Assembly (NCBI RefSeq): GCF_014650555.1
Contig: NZ_BMVE01000013.1
Location: 124,001 to 188,000 of the forward strand
Length of the DNA: 64,000 nt
Direction: 5' to 3'
Origin: Streptomyces goshikiensis
GTDB taxonomy: Bacteria > Actinomycetota > Actinomycetes > Streptomycetales > Streptomycetaceae
Positions 32,432 through 43,886 of this stretch are shown here, one piece after another. The position numbers and the translations under genes are program-made. The notes beneath the pieces are model-generated. The model ran no database searches. It was not told where the DNA came from and worked only from the letters and a program-made list of their open reading frames with translations. The first letter of the stretch is position 1. Each line of letters opens with the position of its first letter.

Positions 32432-32754
32432 CCGAAAGTCCTTTCAGCGTGCACGTATGTGGCGGGGAACACCCTCTCACCCCGGGAGGGCGGACGGTAT
32501 CCCTTACACCGGATCCCCCAAAGGGCGGAGACCCCCTAGGGGTTGCTCCTCACTGAGGCCCAGAGAGCGTTCGTCCCGGCGGAGGAGGAAGAACGCCACT
32601 TCGCGTCTTTAACTGATTCACATGGGGCGGATAGCCCTGGGGTGGGGTTAACCCCCGGACGGATACGGACACGGGCACCAGCGCGCCCGCTCCCCGCCGG
32701 GCAGCAGACTGCATCCGCACCGGCGAAACACGCACATCAACGAGGGGAAGCACC
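32432..32754. other. Divergent gap between MFS and ABC genes
   Basis: No gene is seen in this 323-base gap. It holds two short perfect palindromes, CCCCTAGGGG (32533-32542) and GGGGTTAACCCC (32644-32655); the latter has the look of an operator upstream of the ABC operon. Promoters are not assigned. Confidence 0.4.
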
Positions 32755-33543
32755 GTGACAACGGCTATGACCGAAACCAGGCACGGGGGTACTGGAGGGC
32801 ATGCAGCCGTCGCGGCCCGGGCGCGGAAGGTCGTCAAGGCCTACGGCTCCGGCGAGACGCGGGTCGTCGCCCTCGACGACGTGGACGTGGACATCCGCCG
32901 CGGCCAGTTCACCGCCATCATGGGCCCCTCGGGCTCCGGCAAGTCCACGCTGATGCACTGCCTCGCCGGTCTGGACACCGTCACCAGCGGCCAGATCCAC
33001 CTGGACGACACCGAGATCACCGGGCTGAAGGACAAGAAGCTCACCCAGCTGCGGCGCGACCGGATCGGCTTCATCTTCCAGGCGTTCAACCTGCTGCCGA
33101 CGCTGAACGCCCTGGAGAACATCACGCTCCCCATGGACATAGCGGGCCGCAAGCCCGACGCGGAGTGGCTGAACCGGGTCGTCGAGACGGTGGGCCTCGC
33201 GGGCCGCCTGAAGCACCGCCCGACCGAGCTCTCCGGCGGCCAGCAGCAGCGCGTGGCGGTCGCCCGCGCCCTCGCCGCCCGCCCGCAGATCATCTTCGGC
33301 GACGAGCCGACCGGAAACCTGGACTCCCGGGCCGGCGCCGAGGTCCTCGGCTTCCTGCGCCGCTCGGTGGACGAGCTCGGCCAGACCATCGTCATGGTCA
33401 CGCACGACCCGGTGGCCGCCTCGTACGCGGACCGCGTCATCTTCCTGGCCGACGGCCGGATCGTGGACGAGATCTTCGCGCCCTCCGCGGAGCAAGTCCT
33501 CGACCGCATGAAGGACTTCGACGCGCGCGGACGGACCTCATGA
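32755..33543 (+). CDS. MacB/LolD-type ABC transporter ATPase
   Basis: The 262-residue cytoplasmic ATPase shows Walker A GPSGSGKST, the Q-loop in FIFQAFNLLPTL, the signature LSGGQQQRVAVARAL, Walker B IIFGDEPTGNLD and the switch His in MVTHDP. The LDS after Walker B is typical of the LolD/MacB group, which drive mechanotransmission rather than classical transport. The GTG at 32755 follows GAGGGG. The stop overlaps the ATG of the permease by four bases. A close paralogue lies at 63033-63806. Confidence 0.95.
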   Translation: MTTAMTETRHGGTGGHAAVAARARKVVKAYGSGETRVVALDDVDVDIRRGQFTAIMGPSGSGKSTLMHCLAGLDTVTSGQIHLDDTEITGLKDKKLTQLRRDRIGFIFQAFNLLPTLNALENITLPMDIAGRKPDAEWLNRVVETVGLAGRLKHRPTELSGGQQQRVAVARALAARPQIIFGDEPTGNLDSRAGAEVLGFLRRSVDELGQTIVMVTHDPVAASYADRVIFLADGRIVDEIFAPSAEQVLDRMKDFDARGRTS

Positions 33544-36125
33544 GCAACACCGTCCTCAAGACCTCGCGGCGCAACTTCATCGCGCACAAGGGGCGCATGG
33601 CGCTCTCCGCCGTCGCCGTCATGCTCTCCGTCGCCTTCGTCTGCGGCACCCTGGTGTTCACCGACACCATGAACACCACCTTCGACAAGCTGTTCGCGGT
33701 CACCGGCTCCAACGTCACGGTCAGCCCCAAGGCGGCCGAGGGCGGCGAGGAGATCTCGGCCACCGGCAAGCCCGACTCGCTGCCCGCCTCGGCGGTCGAG
33801 CAGGTCAGGAAGGCGAACGGGGTCAAGTCCGCCGAGGGCGGCGTCGTCTCGATGGCCGTCACGGTCGTCAACTCCAAGAACGAGAACATGGGCTCGACCA
33901 CCGGCGCCCCGACCATCGCGGGCAACTGGAGCGACAACGAGCTCAAGTCCATGAAGATCACCTCGGGTCAGGCCCCGCGCGGCCCCACCGAGGTCATGAT
34001 CGACGCCGACACCGCGAAGAAGCACCACCTGAAGCTGGGCGACGAGCTGCGCACCATCGCCGTCACCGGCGACCTGCGCGCCAAGATCTCCGGCATCGCC
34101 TCCTTCACCGTGACCAACCCGGGCGCGGCGGTCGTCTACTTCGACACCGCCACCGCGCAGCGCGGTCTGCTCGGTTCCACGGACGCCTTCACGCACGTCA
34201 ACGTGGTCGCCAAGGAGGGGGTGAGCGACGAGCAGCTGAAGCGGGACGTCGCCGCCGCCGTCGGCGCGGACACGTACAAGCTCCAGACCGCCAAGGAAGC
34301 CGCGGACTCCAACCGCAAGGACGTCGGCTCCTTCCTCGACATCATGAAGTACGTGATGCTCGGCTTCGCGGGCATCGCCTTCCTCGTCGGCATCTTCCTG
34401 ATCTTCAACACGTTCTCGATGCTGGTCGCCCAGCGCACCCGCGAGATCGGCCTGATGCGCGCCATCGGCGCCGACAGCGGCCAGATCCTCAAGTCGGTGG
34501 TCTTCGAGGCCTTCCTGCTCGGTGTCGTCGGCTCGCTGCTGGGCGTCGGCGCGGGCGTGGGCCTGGCCGTCGGCCTGATGAAGATCATGGGCCAGCTGGG
34601 CATGCACCTGTCCACCGATGACCTGACCGTCGCCTGGACCACACCGGCCCTCGGCATCTTCCTCGGCGTCGTCGTCACCATCGTCTCCGCCTTCGTCCCG
34701 GCCCGCCGGGCCGGCAAGGTCTCCCCGATGGCGGCCCTGCGCGAGTCGGGCACCCCCGGCGACAAGAAGGCCGGCCGGATCCGCGCCGCCCTGGGCCTGG
34801 TCCTCACCGGGATCGGCGGAGCCGCCCTGTTCCTCTCGGCGTCGGCCGATGAGGCCGTACCCGGGTCGATGTGGCTGGGCATGGGCGTGGTCCTCACCCT
34901 CATCGGCTTCATCATCATCGGCCCGCTGCTCGCCGGCGTCGTCGTACGGGCCCTGTCCGGCGCGGTGCTGCGGCCCTTCGGGTCCGTCGGCCGGCTCGCC
35001 GAGCGCAACGCGCTGCGCAACCCGCGCCGTACCGGTGCCACCGCCGCCGCGCTGATGATCGGCCTGGCGCTGGTCGCCTGCCTGTCCGTGGTCGGCTCGT
35101 CCATGGTGGCCTCCGCCACCGAGGAGCTCGACAAGACGGTGGGCGCGGACTACATCGTCCAGTCCGAGACCGGGCAGCCGGTCGTGCCGCAGGCCGAGGA
35201 GGCGCTGCGCGCCGCCAAGGGCCTGGACCACGTCACCCCGTACCGGCAGGTGCCGGCCACGGTCACCGGCCCCGACGGGAGCTCCGAGAAGAGCGACCTG
35301 GCCGTCACCGAACCGACGTACGCCCAGGACCTGCGGCGCAAGATGGTCACCGGGGAGCAGGCGGCGGCGTTCGGCGAGGGCGCGCTCTCCGTCGGCTCGA
35401 TCTACGCGGACAAGCACCACGTCAAGGTCGGCGACGAGCTGAAGGTCGCCTTCACCGGCGGCCGGACCGCCACGCTGAAGGTCGCCGCGATCACCCTCGA
35501 CGAGGGCAACATCGACAGGGGATCGATCTACGTCAGCACCGCGACGGCCGCGAAGTTCCTGGCGGCCGACAAGATGCCCCGGCCGGTCATGCTGCTGGCC
35601 TCGGCGAAGGACGGGCAGTCCGACGCGGCCGCGTACACCGCGGTCAAGAAGGCGCTGGCCGACTACCCGCAGTACCAGGTGCGCAACCAGGCCGACTACA
35701 AGCAGGCCCTCAAGGACCAGGTCGGCTCCCTGCTGAACATGGTCTACGGACTGCTCGCCCTCGCGATCATCGTGGCGGTGCTGGGCGTGGTGAACACCCT
35801 GGCCCTCTCGGTGGTCGAGCGGACCCGTGAGATCGGCCTGATGCGCGCCATCGGCCTCTCCCGCCGCCAGCTGCGCCGCATGATCCGCCTGGAATCGGTG
35901 GTCATCGCCCTCTTCGGCGCCCTGCTGGGCCTCGGGCTGGGCATGGGCTGGGGCGTGACCGCGCAGAAGCTGCTGGAACTCCAGAACCTGAACGTCCTGG
36001 AGATCCCGTGGTCCACCATCATCGGGGTGTTCATCGGCTCGGCCTTCGTGGGCCTGTTCGCCGCCCTGGTCCCGGCCTTCCGGGCGGGCCGCATGAACGT
36101 CCTGAACGCGATCGCCAGCGAGTAG
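33540..36125 (+). CDS. FtsX/MacB-like ABC permease
   Basis: The 861-residue permease has one N-terminal helix, a large extracytoplasmic domain (about 45-260), three helices, a short connector, and a second half repeating this plan (helix, extracytoplasmic domain, three C-terminal helices). The FtsX landmarks EIGLMRAIGA and EIGLMRAIGLSRRQ occur in the two halves. Such proteins extrude lipids, lipoproteins or peptides or relay signals across the membrane. It is translationally coupled to the ATPase (ATGA overlap). It is paralogous to the permease at 60425-62977. The substrate is unknown. Confidence 0.92.
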   Translation: MSNTVLKTSRRNFIAHKGRMALSAVAVMLSVAFVCGTLVFTDTMNTTFDKLFAVTGSNVTVSPKAAEGGEEISATGKPDSLPASAVEQVRKANGVKSAEGGVVSMAVTVVNSKNENMGSTTGAPTIAGNWSDNELKSMKITSGQAPRGPTEVMIDADTAKKHHLKLGDELRTIAVTGDLRAKISGIASFTVTNPGAAVVYFDTATAQRGLLGSTDAFTHVNVVAKEGVSDEQLKRDVAAAVGADTYKLQTAKEAADSNRKDVGSFLDIMKYVMLGFAGIAFLVGIFLIFNTFSMLVAQRTREIGLMRAIGADSGQILKSVVFEAFLLGVVGSLLGVGAGVGLAVGLMKIMGQLGMHLSTDDLTVAWTTPALGIFLGVVVTIVSAFVPARRAGKVSPMAALRESGTPGDKKAGRIRAALGLVLTGIGGAALFLSASADEAVPGSMWLGMGVVLTLIGFIIIGPLLAGVVVRALSGAVLRPFGSVGRLAERNALRNPRRTGATAAALMIGLALVACLSVVGSSMVASATEELDKTVGADYIVQSETGQPVVPQAEEALRAAKGLDHVTPYRQVPATVTGPDGSSEKSDLAVTEPTYAQDLRRKMVTGEQAAAFGEGALSVGSIYADKHHVKVGDELKVAFTGGRTATLKVAAITLDEGNIDRGSIYVSTATAAKFLAADKMPRPVMLLASAKDGQSDAAAYTAVKKALADYPQYQVRNQADYKQALKDQVGSLLNMVYGLLALAIIVAVLGVVNTLALSVVERTREIGLMRAIGLSRRQLRRMIRLESVVIALFGALLGLGLGMGWGVTAQKLLELQNLNVLEIPWSTIIGVFIGSAFVGLFAALVPAFRAGRMNVLNAIASE

Positions 36126-36147
36126 CTCCGCTGGTCGTACGGGGGAA

Positions 36148-36189
36148 CGCCGGCCCCGGTCCGCCCACCCGGGCGGCCCGGGGCCGGCG
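36148..36189. terminator. Bidirectional terminator between permease and VapC genes
   Basis: A perfect 12-bp outer stem (36148-36159 with 36178-36189) and a 6-bp inner stem are separated by single unpaired bases, between convergent stops. Confidence 0.8.
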
Positions 36190-36194
36190 GCGTT

Positions 36195-36563
36195 TCAGAC
36201 GGCCAGCACGGGCACGTCGTAGAGCGGGATGAACTTGTCCCGCGTGACGAGGGTGAGCCCCTCGGTCTGTGCCTGCGCGACCAGCATCCGGTCGAACGGA
36301 TCCCTGTGGTGCGGGGGCAGCTGCCCGGCCCTGACCCCGTGTTCCGAGACGATCGGCAGCGCCTGGAACTGCGTGTCCCGGGCGCGCACGGCCAGGTCCT
36401 CAGGGCTGTGGAGCTTCCCCGTCGCCTGCTTGACGGAGATCTCCCAGGGGGTGACGGCGCTCATGTAGACGCGCCGCTCGGTCGCCAGGAGGTCGCGAGC
36501 CAATTCGGGCAGGTCGCCGCTCAGCCACCACAGGACGACGTGCGTGTCGAGCAGAAGGCTCAC
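36195..36563 (-). CDS. PIN-domain (VapC-type) ribonuclease toxin
   Basis: The 122-residue PIN-domain protein has all four acidic residues expected at the metal site: Asp6 (LLLDTHVVLWW), Glu41 (TPWEISVK), Asp88/Asp91 (HHRDPFDRML) and Asp109 (VTRDKF). The LPPHHRDPFDRMLVAQA block is typical of the PIN subgroup paired with Phd/YefM-type antitoxins. It would cleave RNA when free. The start overlaps the antitoxin stop by four bases, so translation is coupled. No promoter of its own is visible. Confidence 0.92.
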   Translation of the reverse strand: MSLLLDTHVVLWWLSGDLPELARDLLATERRVYMSAVTPWEISVKQATGKLHSPEDLAVRARDTQFQALPIVSEHGVRAGQLPPHHRDPFDRMLVAQAQTEGLTLVTRDKFIPLYDVPVLAV

Positions 36564-36805
36564 GCGTCCGCTCCGAACGCCTCGGCGAAGCCGTCGGGGA
36601 GCTCGTCGAAGTCGTCCGAGATCTCGATCTGGCCCTTCAGCGCGCCGTAATCGGTGCGCTGGATCTTTCCGGCCAGCGGGATCACCTTGGCGACCGGTTC
36701 GCCGGATTTGCTGATGATCACCTCTTCGCCGGTGGCGACCAGTTCCAGGATCTTGGAGAACTGGGTCTTCGCCTCGTGCACGTTGTACTGCCGGGCTGCT
36801 TCCAT
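36560..36805 (-). CDS. Phd/YefM-type antitoxin
   Basis: The 81-residue protein has the Phd/YefM fold landmarks YNVHEAKTQFSKILELVATGEEVIISKSGEPVAKVIP (cited as VHEAKTQFSKIL and ISKSGEPVAKVIP), which bind DNA. An acidic C-terminal tail would wrap the toxin. The ATG at 36805 follows GAGAGG. It precedes and overlaps the PIN toxin gene. A perfect 7-bp inverted repeat just upstream (36833-36851) is the likely autoregulatory operator. Confidence 0.92.
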   Translation of the reverse strand: MEAARQYNVHEAKTQFSKILELVATGEEVIISKSGEPVAKVIPLAGKIQRTDYGALKGQIEISDDFDELPDGFAEAFGADA

Positions 36806-36832
36806 CGCGGCCTCTCAGAGACGCAAGGGTGG

Positions 36833-36851
36833 ACTAAGTGCTGGACTTAGT
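36833..36851 (-). promoter_or_regulatory. Operator of the toxin-antitoxin pair
   Basis: ACTAAGT and ACTTAGT form a perfect inverted repeat with a 5-base spacer, 28 bases upstream of the antitoxin ATG. On the minus strand TACACT overlaps its edge and could be the -10, so binding would shut off the pair. Confidence 0.65.
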
Positions 36852-37010
36852 GTAGAGCCGGTCGGGGGGCCGGGGCCAGCTCCGTCACTCCTGCGGGGGA
36901 CCGCAATCCCCCGCGCGAGTGACGGACCGGCGTCGTAGGGTGGGAACCCCCGGCCCGTGCGACGTGTCGGGCCCTTCGCGTTGCACCTTCACCGGACGGA
37001 AGCCTCCTTC

Positions 37011-40544
<3,534 letters not shown>

Positions 40545-40550
40545 GCCGCG

Positions 40551-40582
40551 CGCGGCCGGGGGCCTGACGGCCCCCGGCCGCG
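40551..40582. terminator. Bidirectional terminator after mfd
   Basis: A perfect 14-bp stem (40551-40564 with 40569-40582) has a TGAC loop between convergent genes. Confidence 0.85.
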
Positions 40583-40604
40583 TCGCGGTCCGGCCGCGCC
40601 CGCG

Positions 40605-41468
40605 TCAGACCGATTCGCCCGGGCCGGAGCCGCCCGCCCTGCCCATGTCGAGCACGTCGGAGTCCTTCGGGGAGGTCACGTCGACCGGCTTGCCGAACTC
40701 CGAGAACGAGACCTCGCCGTCCTCCTTCCCGCTCAGCGTGGACCTGAGGATGTACGGAGTGCCCTCGGTGGCCACGTAGTCGGTCTCCGTCCCGTCCTTC
40801 GCCGGAGAGGTGACCGCCACCGCCGGCACCCCGTCGACCGTGGCCGCGGCGCCCTTGCGGGCGAGGATGCTGTCCCGGCCCGCTTCGAGCGTCAGCTTGT
40901 CCAGGTCGCACATGCCGGTCATCGCGGCGGACCGCGCGTCGGAGGCGGGCACCTTCACCCAGCGGCCGGCGAGCGCCGCCACCATCTGGTCCGTCTGCTT
41001 GCGCGGGGCGTTCTTGAGCTTGGCCGCACCCCGCCAGTAGGCCTCGTCGCCCTTGAAGTGGATGAGTTCGGCGGACTTGATGAGATCCATCCGGCCCATG
41101 CCGTCGAGGCGGATCACGCCGTTGCAGTTGCCCTTCTTGTCCAGCGAGAGGTCGATGGCCATCGGCTTGCCGTCCAGCCGGACCTTGGCGACGACGTGCG
41201 CGGACTCGGCCTCGCGGGTGGCCTTGTGGGCCCGCCTCAGGATCTCCCGCCCGGACAGGTCCGTGAGCCTGCCGGAACCGGCCCCGGAACCGGAGCCCTT
41301 GCTTTCGTCGGAGCCGGAACCCGAGGGCGCCGGGGCCGTGGCACCCGCCGAGGCCCGGGCCGCCTTACCGATGTCGGCGGCCTGGTGGCCACCGGCGGGC
41401 AGGCACCCGGTGGCCCCGAGCAGGGCGGTGGTGCCGATCGCCGTCGCGACGACCGTGCGGCTGCGCAT
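40605..41468 (-). CDS. Exported lipoprotein, LppX/LprG-like
   Basis: The 287-residue protein has a short signal peptide ending in the lipobox LGATGC (Cys22), a Gly/Ser-rich spacer, and a domain of alternating strands with SAHVVAKVRLDGKPMAIDLSLDK. This resembles the LppX/LprG group, whose mycobacterial members bind lipids. Two further Cys residues (KKGNCNG and GMCDLDKL) may form a disulfide. It is convergent with mfd and divergent from a membrane-protein gene. A lipid-carrier role is inference. Confidence 0.8.
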   Translation of the reverse strand: MRSRTVVATAIGTTALLGATGCLPAGGHQAADIGKAARASAGATAPAPSGSGSDESKGSGSGAGSGRLTDLSGREILRRAHKATREAESAHVVAKVRLDGKPMAIDLSLDKKGNCNGVIRLDGMGRMDLIKSAELIHFKGDEAYWRGAAKLKNAPRKQTDQMVAALAGRWVKVPASDARSAAMTGMCDLDKLTLEAGRDSILARKGAAATVDGVPAVAVTSPAKDGTETDYVATEGTPYILRSTLSGKEDGEVSFSEFGKPVDVTSPKDSDVLDMGRAGGSGPGESV

Positions 41469-41671
41469 GTGAAGTTCCCCCCTGGAAAGACCATGTATCG
41501 CCGGAGCCTAACCGCCACCCGCGCCGAGCCCGTACGCCACCACCGCGGACGGCTCGGTCACGCCCGGGCAACCGACCGTGCAACGGTTGCGCGCATCCCC
41601 TCACTGACGGCCGGAAAGCCTGTATACGCTCAGACCCGAAATCCTTTCCGCACGGCCCGTCAGGAGCAGCG

Positions 41672-42352
41672 ATGCACGGCCCCGGCCTCCAGCCGCAGCA
41701 TGGTCCCCAGGCCCCCCGGCCCCAGTCCGGGAGCGTGGTGGCACTGCGCGTGCTGTTCGCGGCGCTGCCCATCCTGAGCTGCGGGTTCTTCGCCTGGGGG
41801 TCGCTGCTGCGGCTCGCGCTCGTCACCCGCAAGAACCGGGACTGGACCCTGCTGGTGCTCGGGTTCGTGGCCTCCGTCGTCTGCATCGTGCTGATCGGGC
41901 TGGACAAGACGCCCGACACCAGCGGCTGGCAGAGCGACCTCGGGGCCGGCGGCTCGATCCTGTCGGGCTTCGCGATCTGCGTGTACTTCCTCGTCGCCGA
42001 CATCCGCCACCACGAGGCCAAGGCCGCCGCCGGGCAGGCGCACTGGGGCCCGGCGCCCGCCGCCTACCAGACGCCCGCCCCGTACGCGCCGCCGCACCAG
42101 ACCACCCCCGGCTACGGGTACCCGCCCGCGCACACCCCGACGTCCACGCCGGCCCCGGTCCCCGCCCCGAACCTGCCGCCGGCGACCACCCCGCCGCCGC
42201 GGATCGGGCAGGTCCGCGCCGAACTCGACGAGCTCAGCGAGCTCCTGCGGCGGCAGACGCCGGGCCCGAACCCGGCGCCGAACCAGAACCAGAACCCGGC
42301 CCACCCGTACCAGGACCCGAACCAGACCGCGATCCAGGACCCCAACCAGTGA
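41672..42352 (+). CDS. Small membrane protein with Pro-rich tail, coupled to a Ser/Thr kinase
   Basis: The 226-residue protein has three predicted transmembrane helices (about 27-50, 57-78 and 90-112) and a cytoplasmic Pro/Thr/Gln/Asn-rich tail. The tail includes a short Leu-rich helix VRAELDELSELLRR near residue 185 and NPAPNQNQNPAHPYQDPNQ-like repeats. No catalytic motif is seen. Its stop overlaps the GTG of the kinase gene by four bases, so it may be a membrane partner or substrate of that kinase, which itself has no transmembrane segment. This pairing is inference. Confidence 0.75.
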   Translation: MHGPGLQPQHGPQAPRPQSGSVVALRVLFAALPILSCGFFAWGSLLRLALVTRKNRDWTLLVLGFVASVVCIVLIGLDKTPDTSGWQSDLGAGGSILSGFAICVYFLVADIRHHEAKAAAGQAHWGPAPAAYQTPAPYAPPHQTTPGYGYPPAHTPTSTPAPVPAPNLPPATTPPPRIGQVRAELDELSELLRRQTPGPNPAPNQNQNPAHPYQDPNQTAIQDPNQ

Positions 42353-43854
42353 CCGAGCGGATCATCGGCGAGCGCTACCAGCTCGCCACCATCCTGGGCC
42401 AGGGAGGCATGGGCCAGGTCTGGACGGCGTACGACCGGCGCCTGGACCGGCGCGTGGCCGTCAAGCTGCTGCGCCCCGACAAGGTCGCGGGCCCCGGCAC
42501 CGTCGCCGAGGAGCTGCGCCGCCGCTTCGTCCGCGAATGCCGGGTCACCGCGCAGGTGGACCACCCCGGGCTGGTCACCGTCCACGACGCGGGCAGCGAC
42601 GGGGACGAGCTCTTCCTCGTCATGGGCTACGTCGAGGGCTCCGACCTCGCCGACCACCTCGCCGAGCACGGCCCGTACCCCTGGCAGTGGGCGGTCTCCG
42701 TCGTCGCGCAGCTGTGCGGCGTGCTGTCCGCGGTGCACGCGGTGCCGATCGTCCACCGCGACCTGAAGCCCCGCAACGTGATGATCCGCCCCGACGGCAC
42801 CGTGCTCGTCCTGGACCTCGGTGTCGCCTCCGTGATGGACACCGACACCACCCGTCTCACCAGCACCGGCTCACCCATCGGCAGCCCCGCCTACATGGCG
42901 CCCGAGCAGGCCATGGGCGGCGCGGTCGGCCCGTACACCGACCTGTACGCGCTCGGTGTCCTGCTGTACGAACTCCTCAGCGGCAACGTCCCGTTCGCCG
43001 GATCCACCGCGCTCGGCGTACTGCACCGCCACCTGTACGAGCCGCCGGTGCCGGTGCGCCGGCTGCGCCCGGAGGTCCCGCACCAGCTGGAGGTGATCCT
43101 GCTGCACCTGCTGGCCAAGGACCCACAGGACCGGCCCGGCTCCGCCCAGGAGGTCTACCAGGCGCTCGTCCCGCTGCTCCCCCAGCAGGGCGCGCCGTCC
43201 GGGCCGCTCGATCCCACCCGCCCCTTCCTGCGCCCGCAGGCCCCCTGGCCGGACCGCGCGACGGTGATCCCGCCGCAGCCCACGCAGCCGCCGGACCCGC
43301 AGCGCCCGGACATCCCGGCCGCCGTGGACGAGGCCCGCCAGCTGCTGGACCAGGGCCTCCTCACCCAGGCCGTGGACATCCTCGGCGGCATCCTCCCGGC
43401 GGCGGCCGCGCAGCACGGGGAGCACTCGCCCGTGGTCCGCTCGCTGCGCAAGCAGTACGCCGCGACGCTGATGGACGACGGCCAGTACCGCCGGGCGCTG
43501 CCCGAACTGCGCCGCCTCACCGACGAGTTCCCGCCCGGGGACCCCCAGTCGCACCGCTTCCGCTACGACGCGGCCCAGTGCCTGGAGCAGCTCGGCGAAC
43601 CGGCGGCCGCCCTCGCGGAGTACCGCTCGCTGCTGCCGCTGTTCGAGAACCACTACGCCAACCCGGACCCGGGCCTGCCGCTGGAGGTCCGCCGCCGGAT
43701 CGCCCACCTGCTGCTGTCCCTGGGGGACCGGCCGGCGGCCCACGACACCCTGGCCCGGCTGCTGTTCGACGCCGAGCGGCTGCACGGCCCGAACCACCCG
43801 TTCCCGGCGGAGGTCCGCCGCACCCTGCACTGGCTGGGGCAGGTCAGGGGCTGA
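42349..43854 (+). CDS. Soluble Ser/Thr protein kinase with TPR-like C-terminus
   Basis: The 501-residue protein has a eukaryotic-type kinase domain (about 1-275) with Gly-rich loop LGQGGMGQV, ATP-binding Lys in VAVKLLRP, catalytic loop HRDLKPRN, metal motif DLG (in place of DFG) and APE in YMAPEQ. A Pro-rich linker precedes a helical C-terminal region (about 325-500) with TPR-like pairs such as DEARQLLDQGLLTQAVDIL and PAAALAEYRSLLPLFENHY. No transmembrane helix is present. The GTG overlaps the upstream membrane-protein stop. The TPR part likely selects partners; substrates are unknown. Confidence 0.9.
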   Translation: MTERIIGERYQLATILGQGGMGQVWTAYDRRLDRRVAVKLLRPDKVAGPGTVAEELRRRFVRECRVTAQVDHPGLVTVHDAGSDGDELFLVMGYVEGSDLADHLAEHGPYPWQWAVSVVAQLCGVLSAVHAVPIVHRDLKPRNVMIRPDGTVLVLDLGVASVMDTDTTRLTSTGSPIGSPAYMAPEQAMGGAVGPYTDLYALGVLLYELLSGNVPFAGSTALGVLHRHLYEPPVPVRRLRPEVPHQLEVILLHLLAKDPQDRPGSAQEVYQALVPLLPQQGAPSGPLDPTRPFLRPQAPWPDRATVIPPQPTQPPDPQRPDIPAAVDEARQLLDQGLLTQAVDILGGILPAAAAQHGEHSPVVRSLRKQYAATLMDDGQYRRALPELRRLTDEFPPGDPQSHRFRYDAAQCLEQLGEPAAALAEYRSLLPLFENHYANPDPGLPLEVRRRIAHLLLSLGDRPAAHDTLARLLFDAERLHGPNHPFPAEVRRTLHWLGQVRG

Positions 43855-43886
43855 TCACCCCCGGCCCGCTGACACCGCGCCCCGCC

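Noticed and set aside
32464..32500. GGAAC-type ECF sigma promoter before the MFS/ABC gap
   Set aside because: A GGAAC is present but no matching -10 at 16-17 bases could be found.
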